Below are positions 35,615 through 44,951 of a DNA stretch of 64,000 nt, piece by piece; position 1 is the first letter of the stretch, and every line of letters begins with the position of its first letter. This DNA is from an uncultured Clostridia bacterium (lineage in GTDB: Bacteria; Bacillota; Clostridia; TANB77; CAG-508). The notes under the pieces were generated by a model. That model saw only the letters and a program-made list of their open reading frames with translations, was not told the origin of the DNA and did no database searches. Position numbers and translations under genes: made by a program. The stretch covers positions 1-64,000 of the forward strand of contig CAOXTD010000009.1 of NCBI GenBank assembly GCA_948560265.1, written 5' to 3'.

Positions 35615-36313
35615 ATGCAGCAATTAAAAGTAATTTATGAAGATAATCACATAATTGTAGTAGAAAAGCCAGTGAATATTCCTTCACAAGGAGATAAAAC
35701 AGGAGATATTGACTTACTTACCATGGTAAAACAATATATCAAAGAAAAGTACCAGAAGCCAGGGAATGTATATGTTGGCTTAGTACATAGACTAGATAGA
35801 CCAGTAGGAGGAGTTATGGTATTTGCCAAAACTTCAAAGGCAGCAGGACGACTAAGCAATCAGGTAAGAGAAAAACAATTTCAAAAAACGTATTTAACCA
35901 TAGTAAATGGAAAAATGGACCAAAAACAAGATACATTAGAAGACTATTTATTAAAAGATGAAAGAAATAATAAAAGTAAAGTGGTAAAAGAAGGAACAAG
36001 AAATAGCAAGTTGGCGATTTTAGATTATGAAGTACTAAAATATGAGCAAGAATTAGAATTATCTGTTTTAAAAATACATCTACATACAGGTAGACACCAC
36101 CAAATTAGAGTACAACTATCTTCCAGAAATCATAGTATTTATGGAGATCAGAAGTATGGAGGAAGAGGACATGGTAAACAATTAACACTTTGGGCATATG
36201 AATTGCAAATTATTCATCCAATTAGTAATGAAAAGATGACTTTTTATTCTTTACCAGAAAAAATAGGAAGTTGGAAAATACTAGAAGGTATACAACTTGC
36301 AGAGAGCATATAG
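35615..36313 (+). CDS. RluA family pseudouridine synthase
   Basis: The 232-residue protein has the catalytic motif VHRLDRPVGGVMVFAKTSKAA near residue 62 (Asp in HRLDR), preceded by VVEKPVNIPSQGD and followed by LHTGRHHQIRVQLSSRNHSIYGDQKYGG, all RluA-family features. There is no S4 domain. It isomerises uridine in rRNA or tRNA; the target is not known. GAAAGGAGC precedes the ATG. Confidence 0.9.
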   Translation: MQQLKVIYEDNHIIVVEKPVNIPSQGDKTGDIDLLTMVKQYIKEKYQKPGNVYVGLVHRLDRPVGGVMVFAKTSKAAGRLSNQVREKQFQKTYLTIVNGKMDQKQDTLEDYLLKDERNNKSKVVKEGTRNSKLAILDYEVLKYEQELELSVLKIHLHTGRHHQIRVQLSSRNHSIYGDQKYGGRGHGKQLTLWAYELQIIHPISNEKMTFYSLPEKIGSWKILEGIQLAESI

Positions 36314-36336
36314 TTTTAGACTATATGCTTTTTACA
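36307..36336 (+). terminator. Terminator after the pseudouridine synthase gene
   Basis: GCATATAGT-TTTAG-ACTATATGC followed by TTTTTAC. The left arm overlaps the last codon and stop. The remaining 36337-36537 stretch is AT-rich, holds a TACATTATATTTTATA promoter-like region and leads to agrB. Confidence 0.8.
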
Positions 36337-36537
36337 TTAAAAAAAATAAAATAATTTATCTTAATATCTAAAGTGGAAACTTAAGAATAAAAGTAAACTA
36401 AAATTTATGAAAGTGGAAAAAATCGATAAGAAAAATAAAACGATATTTTTTACATTATATTTTATACCTTTCTGTAATGATGTCGAAAAAAGAAGAAAAT
36501 CTGATTTAAAATAGTTATGACATCAAGAGAGAGGTAA

Positions 36538-37164
36538 ATGAAAATGATAGATAAATTTTGTGACTGGATTACTGAGAAAATAAAAGGGAAAATGCCAGAA
36601 ATGGATGAAGAAAAAGAAGCAGTAATCAATTTTGGAGTAAGATTATTATTTGGTGAAATACCAAAAATTATAGCATTATTTATTATTGGATTCCTATTAC
36701 AAATTGGGTGGTATTCACTTTTAATCTACTTTTTGCTAGCACCATATCGTGGTTCTACAGGTGGATTTCATCTAAAAACTCATTGGGGTTGCATGTTAAG
36801 TAGCATTGTACTTTATATTGTACCAATTCTAATGGCAAAATATATTCCTATATCACAAGAATATATTGTTTATATTATGGTTGGAATAATAGGAACATTA
36901 AGTAGTATTTTCATTTTCAAATATGCTCCAGCAGATACAGAAAACATTCCAATTTTAAGCAAACAAGAAAGAAAAACAAAAAGAATAAAGTCATATATTT
37001 CACTAGGAATTTTGCTAACCATTATTATTTTTGTTCCAGATAAGATAGTAAGCTATATGCTACTATATGGAATGTTTTTACAAGATTTAACCTTAACACC
37101 GATAGCCTATAAGTTAACAAAAAACAAATATAGCTATGAAGTATATACAGAAGGAACAGCCTAA
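36538..37164 (+). CDS. agrB: AgrB-like accessory gene regulator processing protease
   Basis: The 208-residue membrane protein has about five or six helices and the AgrB Cys-protease motifs: the conserved Arg-Gly...His region RGSTGGFHLKTHWGC near residue 70 (catalytic His and the later Cys). AgrB cleaves the AgrD precursor and cyclises it into a thiolactone signal. The tiny agrD lies 70 nt downstream. GAGAGGTAA precedes the ATG. Confidence 0.88.
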   Translation: MKMIDKFCDWITEKIKGKMPEMDEEKEAVINFGVRLLFGEIPKIIALFIIGFLLQIGWYSLLIYFLLAPYRGSTGGFHLKTHWGCMLSSIVLYIVPILMAKYIPISQEYIVYIMVGIIGTLSSIFIFKYAPADTENIPILSKQERKTKRIKSYISLGILLTIIIFVPDKIVSYMLLYGMFLQDLTLTPIAYKLTKNKYSYEVYTEGTA

Positions 37165-37234
37165 ATTCGGTAATTTTGCATTAGCCGGCAATGCATGATT
37201 ATATAAACTTATGAATAAGTAAGGAGGAATACAA

Positions 37235-37354
37235 ATGTTAAAATTATTAGCTAAAGTAGCTGAAAGATATGCTAAATCAACAAACAGTGCATGTTTTCTT
37301 ATGGGGCTTTTACATCAACCAAAGATGCCTGCATCATTAATCAAAAAAGATTAG
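37235..37354 (+). CDS. agrD: AgrD-like cyclic autoinducer peptide precursor
   Basis: A 39-residue ORF, ATG 37235 after AAGGAGGA. It has an amphipathic N-terminal leader (MLKLLAKVAERYAK), a Cys-containing core (NSACFLMG) and the conserved charged tail region with QPKMPASLIKKD, matching the PxMPxSL signature of AgrD. The mature signal is probably a thiolactone ring closed on Cys20. It sits just after agrB and faces the AgrA/AgrC-type genes. Confidence 0.9.
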   Translation: MLKLLAKVAERYAKSTNSACFLMGLLHQPKMPASLIKKD

Positions 37355-37451
37355 TTAATGAAAAAAGAAAAGTATAAATAATTCGCACACAAAAAATAAA
37401 AAAGTTAAATAAAAAATATATAATATTTCCTTAAAACATAAAAATTGACAA

Positions 37452-37487
37452 AAAAAGTAGAGGTCTGATACACACTCTACTTTTTTT
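37452..37487 (+). terminator. Terminator after agrBD
   Basis: AAAAAGTAGAG and CTCTACTTTTT pair around a 12-nt loop, with a T-run after. It separates agrBD from the convergent kinase gene, whose stop is near 37570. Confidence 0.75.
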
Positions 37488-37569
37488 AGTTCTAGGAACT
37501 TACATGATAATGTAAGTGGCATAGAAATAAATTATGCAGACATTAGTCTGCGTTTTTAGCTCTATGAAT

Positions 37570-38925
37570 TTAATAATAGATTTCAAATTGTTGTCTAAAA
37601 TATTCAGCATCTTTGGTTGTGAATAAGTTTAAGTTATTATTTCTTTTCAAAATTTGTCTTACTTCCCATAATCCAAGTCCACTATTCGTTTTTCTTGATT
37701 TCGTAGAATAAGATTTTTCAAAAATCTTTTCTGTATTAATCGTTTTATCTAAGTAAGTATTTTCAATTACCATAAGAAAACGATGTCTAGAATCTTCTTT
37801 ACGAAAAGTAACATGAATAATTTTATCTTTACATTCAATGGCAGCTTCAATAGCATTATCCATTAAAATACCTAGAATTCTTGTAAACTCATAAATTTTT
37901 AAATAATGTTCTAAATCATTTAAGTCCATAAAAATGCCTAAATTAATTTGAATACCATTTTCATCAGCACGGTGATATTTAGCTGCCATAACATTATAAA
38001 TAGCAGGATTATTAATAACAGTTGGACTTAAGGCAGTTAAGTTATTAACACGGTTACAATCTTGTAATAATTGACGATAATATTTTTCGAGTCCTTCTAA
38101 ATCTTTTTTATCAATGTAACCACCAAGACCTTGTACAATATTGTGAAAATCATGTTTGAAACCTCTCATATTATCATGTAACAAGATTAAAGTTTTATTA
38201 TATAATTGAGCTTCTTCTAAACTTTGAGAAGTAGTATTCAATTTATTCGTGTTAATTAAACTATACATACTAATAAAGAAATAAGCAGATAAACTTAAAA
38301 TACTAAGTATAGTAATTGCAACAGGCATTTTATCACTATAAAATGCTAATATATAAAATTGGGAACAAATAGAGATAATACCTAATATAGCATTTATAAT
38401 AAATAGTATTCTATTTTTCTTTGTCATATTTTCTAAACTAATATGAAATTTACAATAACGAATAATTCTGTATAATAAGTAAGTGCAAAAATAAATACCA
38501 ACAGTAAAAATAATCCTATAGAAAGGTGCAGTCATAATTAATTCATAAGAAATATGCAGAGCGGTAAAACAGAGTCTAAATATAAACTGTTCTAAAATAC
38601 TAACAAGGGATAATCCAATAAATTCAGCAATAAAAGACTTAATCCAAGAAGTGTTCAAAATAAACTTGATTAAAATTAACATAAAAGCTAAATTCAATAC
38701 ACTGCCATATGGATCAGGAATGAAAGTTCTAATAATATAACCAATAATTCCCCAAACAAGAACATAAAGAACTTTTCTTTTTCTAGTCGTTTTAATATCT
38801 AAAATAGTAGTGAACAATAACATATTCACTATAGCATCTACAAAGTAAATAGGAAAACATAAAATAGTAGTTAATATTTCATTTGGTGTTGTTAACGCTG
38901 TCCACACAGTTTGGAATATTTCCAT
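37570..38925 (-). CDS. AgrC-like sensor histidine kinase (GHKL ATPase)
   Basis: The 451-residue protein has six or seven N-terminal membrane helices (residues 1-225), a dimerisation helix with the phospho-acceptor His in MRGFKHDFHNIVQGLGGYI near 250, and a C-terminal GHKL domain with GILMDNAIEAA (N box) and NSGLGLWEVRQIL (G box). This is the AgrC/FsrC class, which senses cyclic peptides. It overlaps the upstream response-regulator gene by 47 nt, indicating tight coupling. The likely ligand is the AgrD product encoded next door. Confidence 0.88.
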   Translation of the reverse strand: MEIFQTVWTALTTPNEILTTILCFPIYFVDAIVNMLLFTTILDIKTTRKRKVLYVLVWGIIGYIIRTFIPDPYGSVLNLAFMLILIKFILNTSWIKSFIAEFIGLSLVSILEQFIFRLCFTALHISYELIMTAPFYRIIFTVGIYFCTYLLYRIIRYCKFHISLENMTKKNRILFIINAILGIISICSQFYILAFYSDKMPVAITILSILSLSAYFFISMYSLINTNKLNTTSQSLEEAQLYNKTLILLHDNMRGFKHDFHNIVQGLGGYIDKKDLEGLEKYYRQLLQDCNRVNNLTALSPTVINNPAIYNVMAAKYHRADENGIQINLGIFMDLNDLEHYLKIYEFTRILGILMDNAIEAAIECKDKIIHVTFRKEDSRHRFLMVIENTYLDKTINTEKIFEKSYSTKSRKTNSGLGLWEVRQILKRNNNLNLFTTKDAEYFRQQFEIYY

Positions 38926-39625
38926 AGTTTAATACCTCCATTAATTGGCTTTTATATTTAGGACCAATATAACATTTTAAATCCTGATTATTGTTAAGAA
39001 AAATAGAATTATTTGTAATATCGATGTCGGTTATTTTCTTTGTATTAACAATATAAGATTTATGACACTGTACAAATTGGTGTGGTAACTGAGGAAGAAT
39101 TTTCTTAAAAGAGCTATAGCTTTCATAATCTCTTGTGTCGGTGTGAAAAATAACTTTCATGCCATCTTTTTGAATATATTGAATTCCATCTTGCTTAATA
39201 ATAGTTTTATTATTATCTAACCTTACAAATTGGGTATCGTCTCCAAACATATCATCAACTAAACGATCTATAGTGTCTAATAATCTTTCTATAGTAACAG
39301 GTTTGGATAAATAATCAAAAGTTTTGTATTTATAAGCAATCAAACCATATTCTAAATGACCAGTAGTAAAAATAATATAAACATTTTTATCTTGTTTCCT
39401 AATTAAATTAGCTAAGTCTAATCCCGTTACTTTGGCTTTCAAATCGATATCTAAAATAACAACATTAACAGAGTGATGCTTAACATAATTGACTAAATCG
39501 CCAGGTTCTGTAGTGCTTAAGACAATTTGCGCCTCTAAACCTCTAGCTATAAAAGCAGATTCTAAAAGTTTTTCTAATCTATTAAGGGCATTCGAATTAT
39601 CATCGCATATTACAAAATCTAACAT
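38879..39625 (-). CDS. AgrA-like LytTR response regulator
   Basis: The 248-residue protein has a receiver domain (FVICDDNSNAL, phospho-Asp in VVILDIDLKAKVTGLDLA near residue 58, and FTTGHLEYGLIAYKYKTFDYLSKPV) followed by a LytTR DNA-binding domain (IQKDGMKVIFHT..., FVQCHKSYIVN, ITDIDI). It pairs with the kinase downstream and should activate agrBD once phosphorylated. Confidence 0.9.
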   Translation of the reverse strand: MLDFVICDDNSNALNRLEKLLESAFIARGLEAQIVLSTTEPGDLVNYVKHHSVNVVILDIDLKAKVTGLDLANLIRKQDKNVYIIFTTGHLEYGLIAYKYKTFDYLSKPVTIERLLDTIDRLVDDMFGDDTQFVRLDNNKTIIKQDGIQYIQKDGMKVIFHTDTRDYESYSSFKKILPQLPHQFVQCHKSYIVNTKKITDIDITNNSIFLNNNQDLKCYIGPKYKSQLMEVLNYGNIPNCVDSVNNTK

Positions 39626-39943
39626 TAATTTTATCCTCCGTATCTATTATATAATTAGAAATACTCTAAATAAAAAAGTTCGACAAAAAAGAACGACATT
39701 ACCTAAATTTTTCCAATTATAGTATAAATATAATCTAAAAGAAAAACAATGTCAAGATGTTTTGAAAAAAATATTTTTATGTCGAATATAAAAGAAAAAG
39801 GTAGAAATAAAAAGTAAAAAAATGGTAATTAGAGGGTAAAGAATTACTGCATATATTAAGCTTTAAGTTAATAAACAAAGTTCTAGTAATAACTTATGAA
39901 ATTTTTCATAAAATGAAACAAAGTGAGTAGAAAGGATGATTTT
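39626..39943. other. 318-bp intergenic region between the agr regulator and pdaA
   Basis: It holds a minus-strand promoter, TTGACA (39755-39750) with TATATT (39732-39727) and a 17-nt spacer, which should drive the regulator/kinase operon. A copy of an ATGTCGTTCTTTTTT element (minus strand, about 39680-39700) resembles ATGTCGAAAAAAG upstream of agrB near 36480. The rest is AT-rich; I see no gene or RNA. Confidence 0.45.
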
Positions 39944-40771
39944 ATGAAAAGAATACTCCAAGATAATGTAAAGATAGTTACTGCTATTGCAGTTACAGTA
40001 GGGTTATTGTTATTTACTTTTATCGTTGCTCAAACAAATCAGCAAAAAGATACTATTACAACAAGTGGAACTTCGACCTTAAGCAACAAAAAGATAGGAT
40101 GGGGCATTAAAAGAGAAGACAATCATAAACAACCAGATGTAGGAAGTCTTAACAAAAGAATTATTGAACAATATGATGGAATTTGCATGGGAAATCCAGA
40201 AATGCCATATGTTTATTTGACCTTTGATAATGGTTATGAAGCAGGATATACCGAGAAAATTCTAGCAGTATTAAAAGAAAATCAAGTACCAGCAGCTTTT
40301 TTTATTACAGGTCACTATGTTAATTCGCAACCAGAACTTGTAAAAAAAATGATAGATGAAGGGCATACAGTAGGAAACCACACAGTTAATCACAAAAGTA
40401 TGCCAGATATTAGTGATGATCAAATTAAAACAGAAATGATGGACTTGCATAAATCTATTTACGAGAAATTCGGATATGAAATGAAATATACAAGACCACC
40501 AAAAGGAGAATATAGCGAAAGAACTATAGCATGTACGAATTCTTTAGGATATAAAACGGTTATGTGGTCTTTTGCTTATGATGATTGGGATGAAAATAAA
40601 CAAGGAAGAGAAGAATATGGCAAAAAGAAAATCTTAGACAATGTACATAATGGAGCAGTTCTTTTATTACATGGAACCTCAAAGGACAATAGTAATATTT
40701 TAGACGAATGTATTAAAGAGATTAAGAAAATGGGCTATGAATTTAGAAGTTTAGACCAATTTCAAAGATAA
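39944..40771 (+). CDS. pdaA: PdaA-like polysaccharide deacetylase (delta-lactam-biosynthetic de-N-acetylase)
   Basis: The 275-residue protein has an N-terminal membrane/signal helix and a NodB-type deacetylase domain: motif 1 LTFDNGYEAGYT (the TFDD variant TFDN of PdaA), motif 2 HTVGNHTVNHKSM with the metal-binding His pair, motif 3 TRPPKGEYS, and WSFAYDDWD. PdaA removes acetyl from N-acetylmuramic acid so that cortex muramic-delta-lactam can form. I chose ATG 39944 because AAAGG lies 9 nt upstream. This fits a sporulating cell. Confidence 0.85.
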   Translation: MKRILQDNVKIVTAIAVTVGLLLFTFIVAQTNQQKDTITTSGTSTLSNKKIGWGIKREDNHKQPDVGSLNKRIIEQYDGICMGNPEMPYVYLTFDNGYEAGYTEKILAVLKENQVPAAFFITGHYVNSQPELVKKMIDEGHTVGNHTVNHKSMPDISDDQIKTEMMDLHKSIYEKFGYEMKYTRPPKGEYSERTIACTNSLGYKTVMWSFAYDDWDENKQGREEYGKKKILDNVHNGAVLLLHGTSKDNSNILDECIKEIKKMGYEFRSLDQFQR

Positions 40772-40785
40772 ATGACAAAAGGAAT

Positions 40786-41115
40786 ATGAGAAAGAAAGAG
40801 GCAATAACCATGAGAGAAAAAAGAACAAAAAGAATACCAAATAAAATTAACCGAATATTAGAGATACCACAAGAAGTATCTTCTAATGTTCCAAAGATAA
40901 CAGTACTTGGTTTTAAACAAATGCTGATTGAAAATTATAAGGCAATTTTAGAATACCAAGACTTCTACATTCGCCTTAGCACAGAAATTGGTATCTTAAA
41001 TATCAATGGGTTTAATTTGAATTTGAAAGAAATGACTACTGACGATTTGCAGATTAGTGGCAAAATAGATAGTATTGACTTTGAAGCCATAGAAGATGAT
41101 GAAAATGATACGTAA
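40786..41115 (+). CDS. yqfC: Sporulation protein YqfC
   Basis: The 109-residue protein carries the YqfC core: VPKITVLGFKQMLIENYKAILEYQ and IRLSTEIGILNINGFNLNL. yqfC-yqfD pairs belong to the sigma-E regulon in Bacillus. The first ATG (40786) may be replaced by ATG 40810 (MREKRTKR), which is closer to the normal N-terminus. yqfD follows. Confidence 0.82.
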   Translation: MRKKEAITMREKRTKRIPNKINRILEIPQEVSSNVPKITVLGFKQMLIENYKAILEYQDFYIRLSTEIGILNINGFNLNLKEMTTDDLQISGKIDSIDFEAIEDDENDT

Positions 41116-41153
41116 GTTAATGTTACATTATGAAAATGAAAGGAAAGACGCAA

Positions 41154-42338
41154 ATGTATTTTAAAATACTAATGGCATATCTTTTGGGATATGTTACGAT
41201 AGAAGTAGAAGGATATTATATAGAAAGATTTATGAATATCTGTAACAACCAAAAAATATTTCTATGGAACATTAAAAGACCAAAGACAGCTATTATGAAG
41301 GTAAATATATCTGTTCAAGATTTTAAGAAAATAAAACCAATCGCCAAGAAAACCAAATGTAAAATTAAAATAGATAATAAAAAGGGAATGCCATTTTTCT
41401 TTCACCGTTATCAAAAACGTAAGATATTTTTTATTTTCTTTTTGTTAGTTATCATAGGAACTATAGCATTATCTAATTTTATTTGGAATATTGAAATTAC
41501 AGGAACGGATAAAATAGACCCACAAGAAATTAAACAATTATTAGAGGAAAACGATTTTAAACTAGGAAAGATGAAAGCATCAATAAACACAAAACAAGTT
41601 ATTGACCAAATACGTTTGCAAAGAGCTGATATTGCATGGGTAGGAATTGAAATTAGTGGGACAAATGCCACCGTTAAAATTGTAGAGGCAGATTTAAAAC
41701 CAGATATCATACCAGAAGAAGAATATTGCAATTTAATAGCTACAAAAGAAGGAATGATTACAAAAATATCAGCCCAAAATGGTACTCCCCTAATAAGGGA
41801 AGGGGAGATTGTAAAAAAAGGCAGTGTGTTAGTAGGAGGGTGGCTAGAAGGAAAATATACTGGAACTCGATATGTTCATGCAAATGGCGAAGTTCAGGCA
41901 AAAGTATGGTACTCTGAAAAGATAAAAATACCGTTCAATCAAGATAAAAAGGAGCTCACAGGAATCGAGGAAAAGAAATATTCCGTAAAGATAAATAATT
42001 TTGAAATAAATTTTGCAAAAAAGCTTCCCAAATTTGAAAATTATGATACAATAGAGTCAACTAAAAAGTTGAGATTATTTTCCGATTTTTATTTGCCAAT
42101 TGAAGTGCATGAAAAAGTGTATCAAGAGTACCAAAAACAGCCAGTTTCTTATTCTTTGGAAGAGGCTAAGAAAATGGGAGAAGAGGAATTAAGCAAAAGA
42201 CTAGAAGAGCAAATAGAAAACAAAGAGACCATCTTAGATAAGAAGGTAACAGAAACGCATACAGAAGAATATGTGGAAGTGGAAGTAATCTACGAGGTGC
42301 TTGAAAACATTGCGACAAAAGAAAAAATTGTGTTTTAA
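41154..42338 (+). CDS. yqfD: Sporulation protein YqfD
   Basis: The 394-residue membrane protein has a small N-terminal domain (LLGYVTIEVEGYYIERFMN), one strong membrane helix (about residues 88-110) and an extracytoplasmic part with ITGTDKIDPQEIK and VEADLKPDIIPEEEYCNLIATKEGMITKI. In the Bacillus spore pathway YqfD is linked to forespore integrity. ATG 41154 lies 9 nt after AAAGGA and is preferred over 41130. Immediately downstream, where phoH usually lies, is an unrelated ORF. Confidence 0.85.
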   Translation: MYFKILMAYLLGYVTIEVEGYYIERFMNICNNQKIFLWNIKRPKTAIMKVNISVQDFKKIKPIAKKTKCKIKIDNKKGMPFFFHRYQKRKIFFIFFLLVIIGTIALSNFIWNIEITGTDKIDPQEIKQLLEENDFKLGKMKASINTKQVIDQIRLQRADIAWVGIEISGTNATVKIVEADLKPDIIPEEEYCNLIATKEGMITKISAQNGTPLIREGEIVKKGSVLVGGWLEGKYTGTRYVHANGEVQAKVWYSEKIKIPFNQDKKELTGIEEKKYSVKINNFEINFAKKLPKFENYDTIESTKKLRLFSDFYLPIEVHEKVYQEYQKQPVSYSLEEAKKMGEEELSKRLEEQIENKETILDKKVTETHTEEYVEVEVIYEVLENIATKEKIVF

Positions 42339-42352
42339 AAAGGAGAAAAGCC

Positions 42353-43585
42353 ATGGAAGAAAGAAGCTTGAGAGTATACCAAGAGAAAACTTTTTTCTCT
42401 AAGATTAGCAATACATTAACAAAATTATTAACTCCAACTAAAGTTGGAATTAATGGAGTATTAATTTCAATTAAAAGAAATAATGCTTTGAAAAATTTTG
42501 AGATATATAAAGAAAACGAAGATATAGAAGATCAAACAAAGCTAGAAGCAATTACTAAAAAATATGAAGATATTTATGCTCTATACTTAGAATCTATTGA
42601 CAAATATATCATGGATTCTATTTACAAAAAAGTAAAAAATGATACCGCTTCAGACTTTGAAAAAAATGCATTATCACAATATTATGCAATTGTACATTTA
42701 AAAGAAACAGAGTATTTAGAGTATAAATATAAAAAGCAAATGTACTTATTAAATTTAGACTATGAAACAGTAGAGAATCTAAATAAACCAGCATTATCAG
42801 AAAGATATAAATTTTTATATAGTAGCCAAATGGAAAGCCTATATAAAGGTCTATTAAAACATTATTCTATCAAACTTGCAGATAATTTAACACCGGGGGC
42901 AAAAGAGGATGTATTTAATAAAATCTTCTTTACTTTAGAAGAGTATATAGAAAATATTTTACCATTAAAAATGGAGCAAGAACCTGAAAATAAGGTGTAT
43001 AAGGAAATCGTAGAAGAATATAAAAGTTTTGAAAAATTCACAGTTGGTAAACTAGATCAAAATGATACTATTGAGAAGAATATGATACTATTGGGCCTAA
43101 GTAGAAAGCTATTTACACATAGTTTACCATTAATTGTTGCAGAACAATGCTATGAAAAATTGTTAAATGATGTGAGAAGTCTTATTGTAGATACAAAGGT
43201 AGCTCGTAAACAAGAAAAAGCATATACCTTATTAATTACTTTAATAGAAGAATACAATGTAAAATTATTAGCTACTAAAATTTATTGGGATAAGCCAGCA
43301 TTAAGAGAAGAATACAAGGCATTTTGGAAACAATACCAAGAAACAAACAAGAAGAAAGATATCAACTACATGGATTATCTTCAAGAAAAACAAGTACTAT
43401 TCCTACGTAATGACTTGAAAAAATTACGTAGCAATGAGAATAAATATTATAAAATTATTCAATTCTATCAAGCGAAATTAGTAGCATTAGGTGCTATGAA
43501 AAATGTAAAAAATCATTGTATTTCTAGTGGTAAATATGTTAAGGCAGCAAATCAAGGAAAACATAGTTGTAAGAAGGTAAGTTAA
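42353..43585 (+). CDS. Hypothetical helical protein in the usual phoH position
   Basis: The 410-residue protein is mostly helical and charged, with no membrane segment, clear active-site motif or cysteine cluster except a basic Cys/His-containing end (NHCISSGKYVKAANQGKHSCKKVS). AAAGGAGA precedes the ATG. It starts 14 nt after yqfD and ybeY follows it by 1 nt, so it is in the operon. phoH normally sits between yqfD and ybeY but is absent here. I do not recognise the family. Confidence 0.65.
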   Translation: MEERSLRVYQEKTFFSKISNTLTKLLTPTKVGINGVLISIKRNNALKNFEIYKENEDIEDQTKLEAITKKYEDIYALYLESIDKYIMDSIYKKVKNDTASDFEKNALSQYYAIVHLKETEYLEYKYKKQMYLLNLDYETVENLNKPALSERYKFLYSSQMESLYKGLLKHYSIKLADNLTPGAKEDVFNKIFFTLEEYIENILPLKMEQEPENKVYKEIVEEYKSFEKFTVGKLDQNDTIEKNMILLGLSRKLFTHSLPLIVAEQCYEKLLNDVRSLIVDTKVARKQEKAYTLLITLIEEYNVKLLATKIYWDKPALREEYKAFWKQYQETNKKKDINYMDYLQEKQVLFLRNDLKKLRSNENKYYKIIQFYQAKLVALGAMKNVKNHCISSGKYVKAANQGKHSCKKVS

Positions 43586-43586
43586 A

Positions 43587-44096
43587 ATGATTAAGATGGC
43601 AGAAGTCATATTTCAGGATATTCCAGAAAATAAGGAATATCAAGGATTAACAGAGAAAATAATACAAAAATGCTTTGAGGTAGAGAAAATAAATCCTACC
43701 TCTTTGTATATTTGTGTCACTTTCACAACACCCAAAAATATTAGACAAGCTAACAAGCAGTATCGTGATATTGATAAAGAGACCGACGTCTTATCTTTTC
43801 CTATGTTTGAGAAAGAAGAACTAGATAAAATGATAAAAAAACATACCTTAGAAGAATGGAAGCAAGAAACAGAAAATGAAGTTTTACAAGAAATTCTAGG
43901 TGATATTATTATTTCTATAGCAAGAGTGAAAGAACAAGCAAAAGAATACGGACATTCTTTTGAAAGAGAATTAGCATATATGTTAGTACATGGATTTTAT
44001 CACTTAAGGGGTTATGACCACATGGAAGAAGAGGAAAAGAAAATCATGAGAGAAAAAGAAGAAAATGTTTTGGCACAGCTAGAAATTATGAGATAA
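43587..44096 (+). CDS. ybeY: Endoribonuclease YbeY, rRNA maturation factor
   Basis: YbeY is a zinc-dependent RNase for 16S rRNA 3' maturation. The 169-residue protein has NKQYRDIDKETDVLSFP near residue 55, LGDIIISIARVKEQAKEYGHS around 110 and the metal-binding HGFYHLRGYDHMEEEE (HxxxHxxGxDH) near 135. It lies in the standard yqfD-ybeY-dgkA order. Confidence 0.94.
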   Translation: MIKMAEVIFQDIPENKEYQGLTEKIIQKCFEVEKINPTSLYICVTFTTPKNIRQANKQYRDIDKETDVLSFPMFEKEELDKMIKKHTLEEWKQETENEVLQEILGDIIISIARVKEQAKEYGHSFERELAYMLVHGFYHLRGYDHMEEEEKKIMREKEENVLAQLEIMR

Positions 44097-44118
44097 ATAA
44101 AGCAGAAAGGGTGAAACA

Positions 44119-44895
44119 ATGAAAAAGGAAGCTGAAAACCAGCAAGAAAACAAAACAAAAGAAGAGAAAATCAAGAATAAGAATTTTGCAGATGCATGGA
44201 AGAATGCTTTTAATGGGATTATTTATGCAACTACCACACAAGGGAATATCAAGAAACAATTAATCATTGCAGTTGTTGTAGTTATCATAAGTTTGTTTTT
44301 CAACCTTAGTAAAGCAGAATTTCTATGCTTTTTATTTACCATAGTGCTAATTCTTTTTGCAGAAATGGTAAATACAGCAATTGAAACAGTAGTAGATTTA
44401 TATGTAGATGTTTATCATCCAAAAGCAAAAATAGCAAAAGATGTAGCAGCAGGAGGAGTCGTTATTACAACAATTAATGCTGTTATTGTTGCCTATTTCT
44501 TATTCTTTGATAAAATATCAGACATAGGACTAAACTTTATTGCCAATGTTACCAATTCACCTGTACACTTAGCATTTTCAGTTATGATAGTTGTCATTAT
44601 TGCAGTATTAGCATTAATTGCGTATGCTAAAACAAATAAACACAAAGGCTTAAATGCAAAATTTGTACCAAGTGGACATACTACTATAGCATTTGCAGCA
44701 ACTACCATTATATGGCTTGTAACAGATAATATTGTTATTTTAATGTTAGCATTAGTTATGGCAATCTTAATAGCAGAGAGTAGAGCAGCAGCAAAAGAAC
44801 ATAAACTATCTGAAATTGTTTTTAGTGGATGTTTTGGAACAGCAATGACATTAATTTTATATGGAATTGCTTATGCGGTGATTCAATTGCTATAG
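44119..44895 (+). CDS. Fusion of diacylglycerol kinase (DgkA/UdpK) and PAP2 phosphatase
   Basis: The 258-residue membrane protein has two domains. The first is a DgkA-type kinase (AWKNAFNGIIYATTTQGNIKKQ, and LFAEMVNTAIETVVDLYVD with catalytic Glu). The second is a PAP2 phosphatase (KFVPSGHTTIAFAATT and ESRAAAKEHKLSEIVFSG). In Gram-positives the kinase acts on undecaprenol and the phosphatase on undecaprenyl pyrophosphate, so the fusion probably recycles the lipid carrier for peptidoglycan. A dispersed repeat starts at its stop codon. Confidence 0.85.
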   Translation: MKKEAENQQENKTKEEKIKNKNFADAWKNAFNGIIYATTTQGNIKKQLIIAVVVVIISLFFNLSKAEFLCFLFTIVLILFAEMVNTAIETVVDLYVDVYHPKAKIAKDVAAGGVVITTINAVIVAYFLFFDKISDIGLNFIANVTNSPVHLAFSVMIVVIIAVLALIAYAKTNKHKGLNAKFVPSGHTTIAFAATTIIWLVTDNIVILMLALVMAILIAESRAAAKEHKLSEIVFSGCFGTAMTLILYGIAYAVIQLL

Positions 44896-44928
44896 TGTCA
44901 GGTTGGGGACAAACCTTTAATTGATACT
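44894..44928 (+). repeat. Dispersed palindromic repeat, TGTCAG type (short)
   Basis: Starts at the TAG stop of the kinase/PAP2 gene: GTGTCAGGTTGGGGACAAACC then TTTAATTGATA. The right arm is degraded compared with the 17737 and 61126 copies. Confidence 0.7.
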
Positions 44929-44951
44929 AGATAAATATAGGAGGAAGTTAA

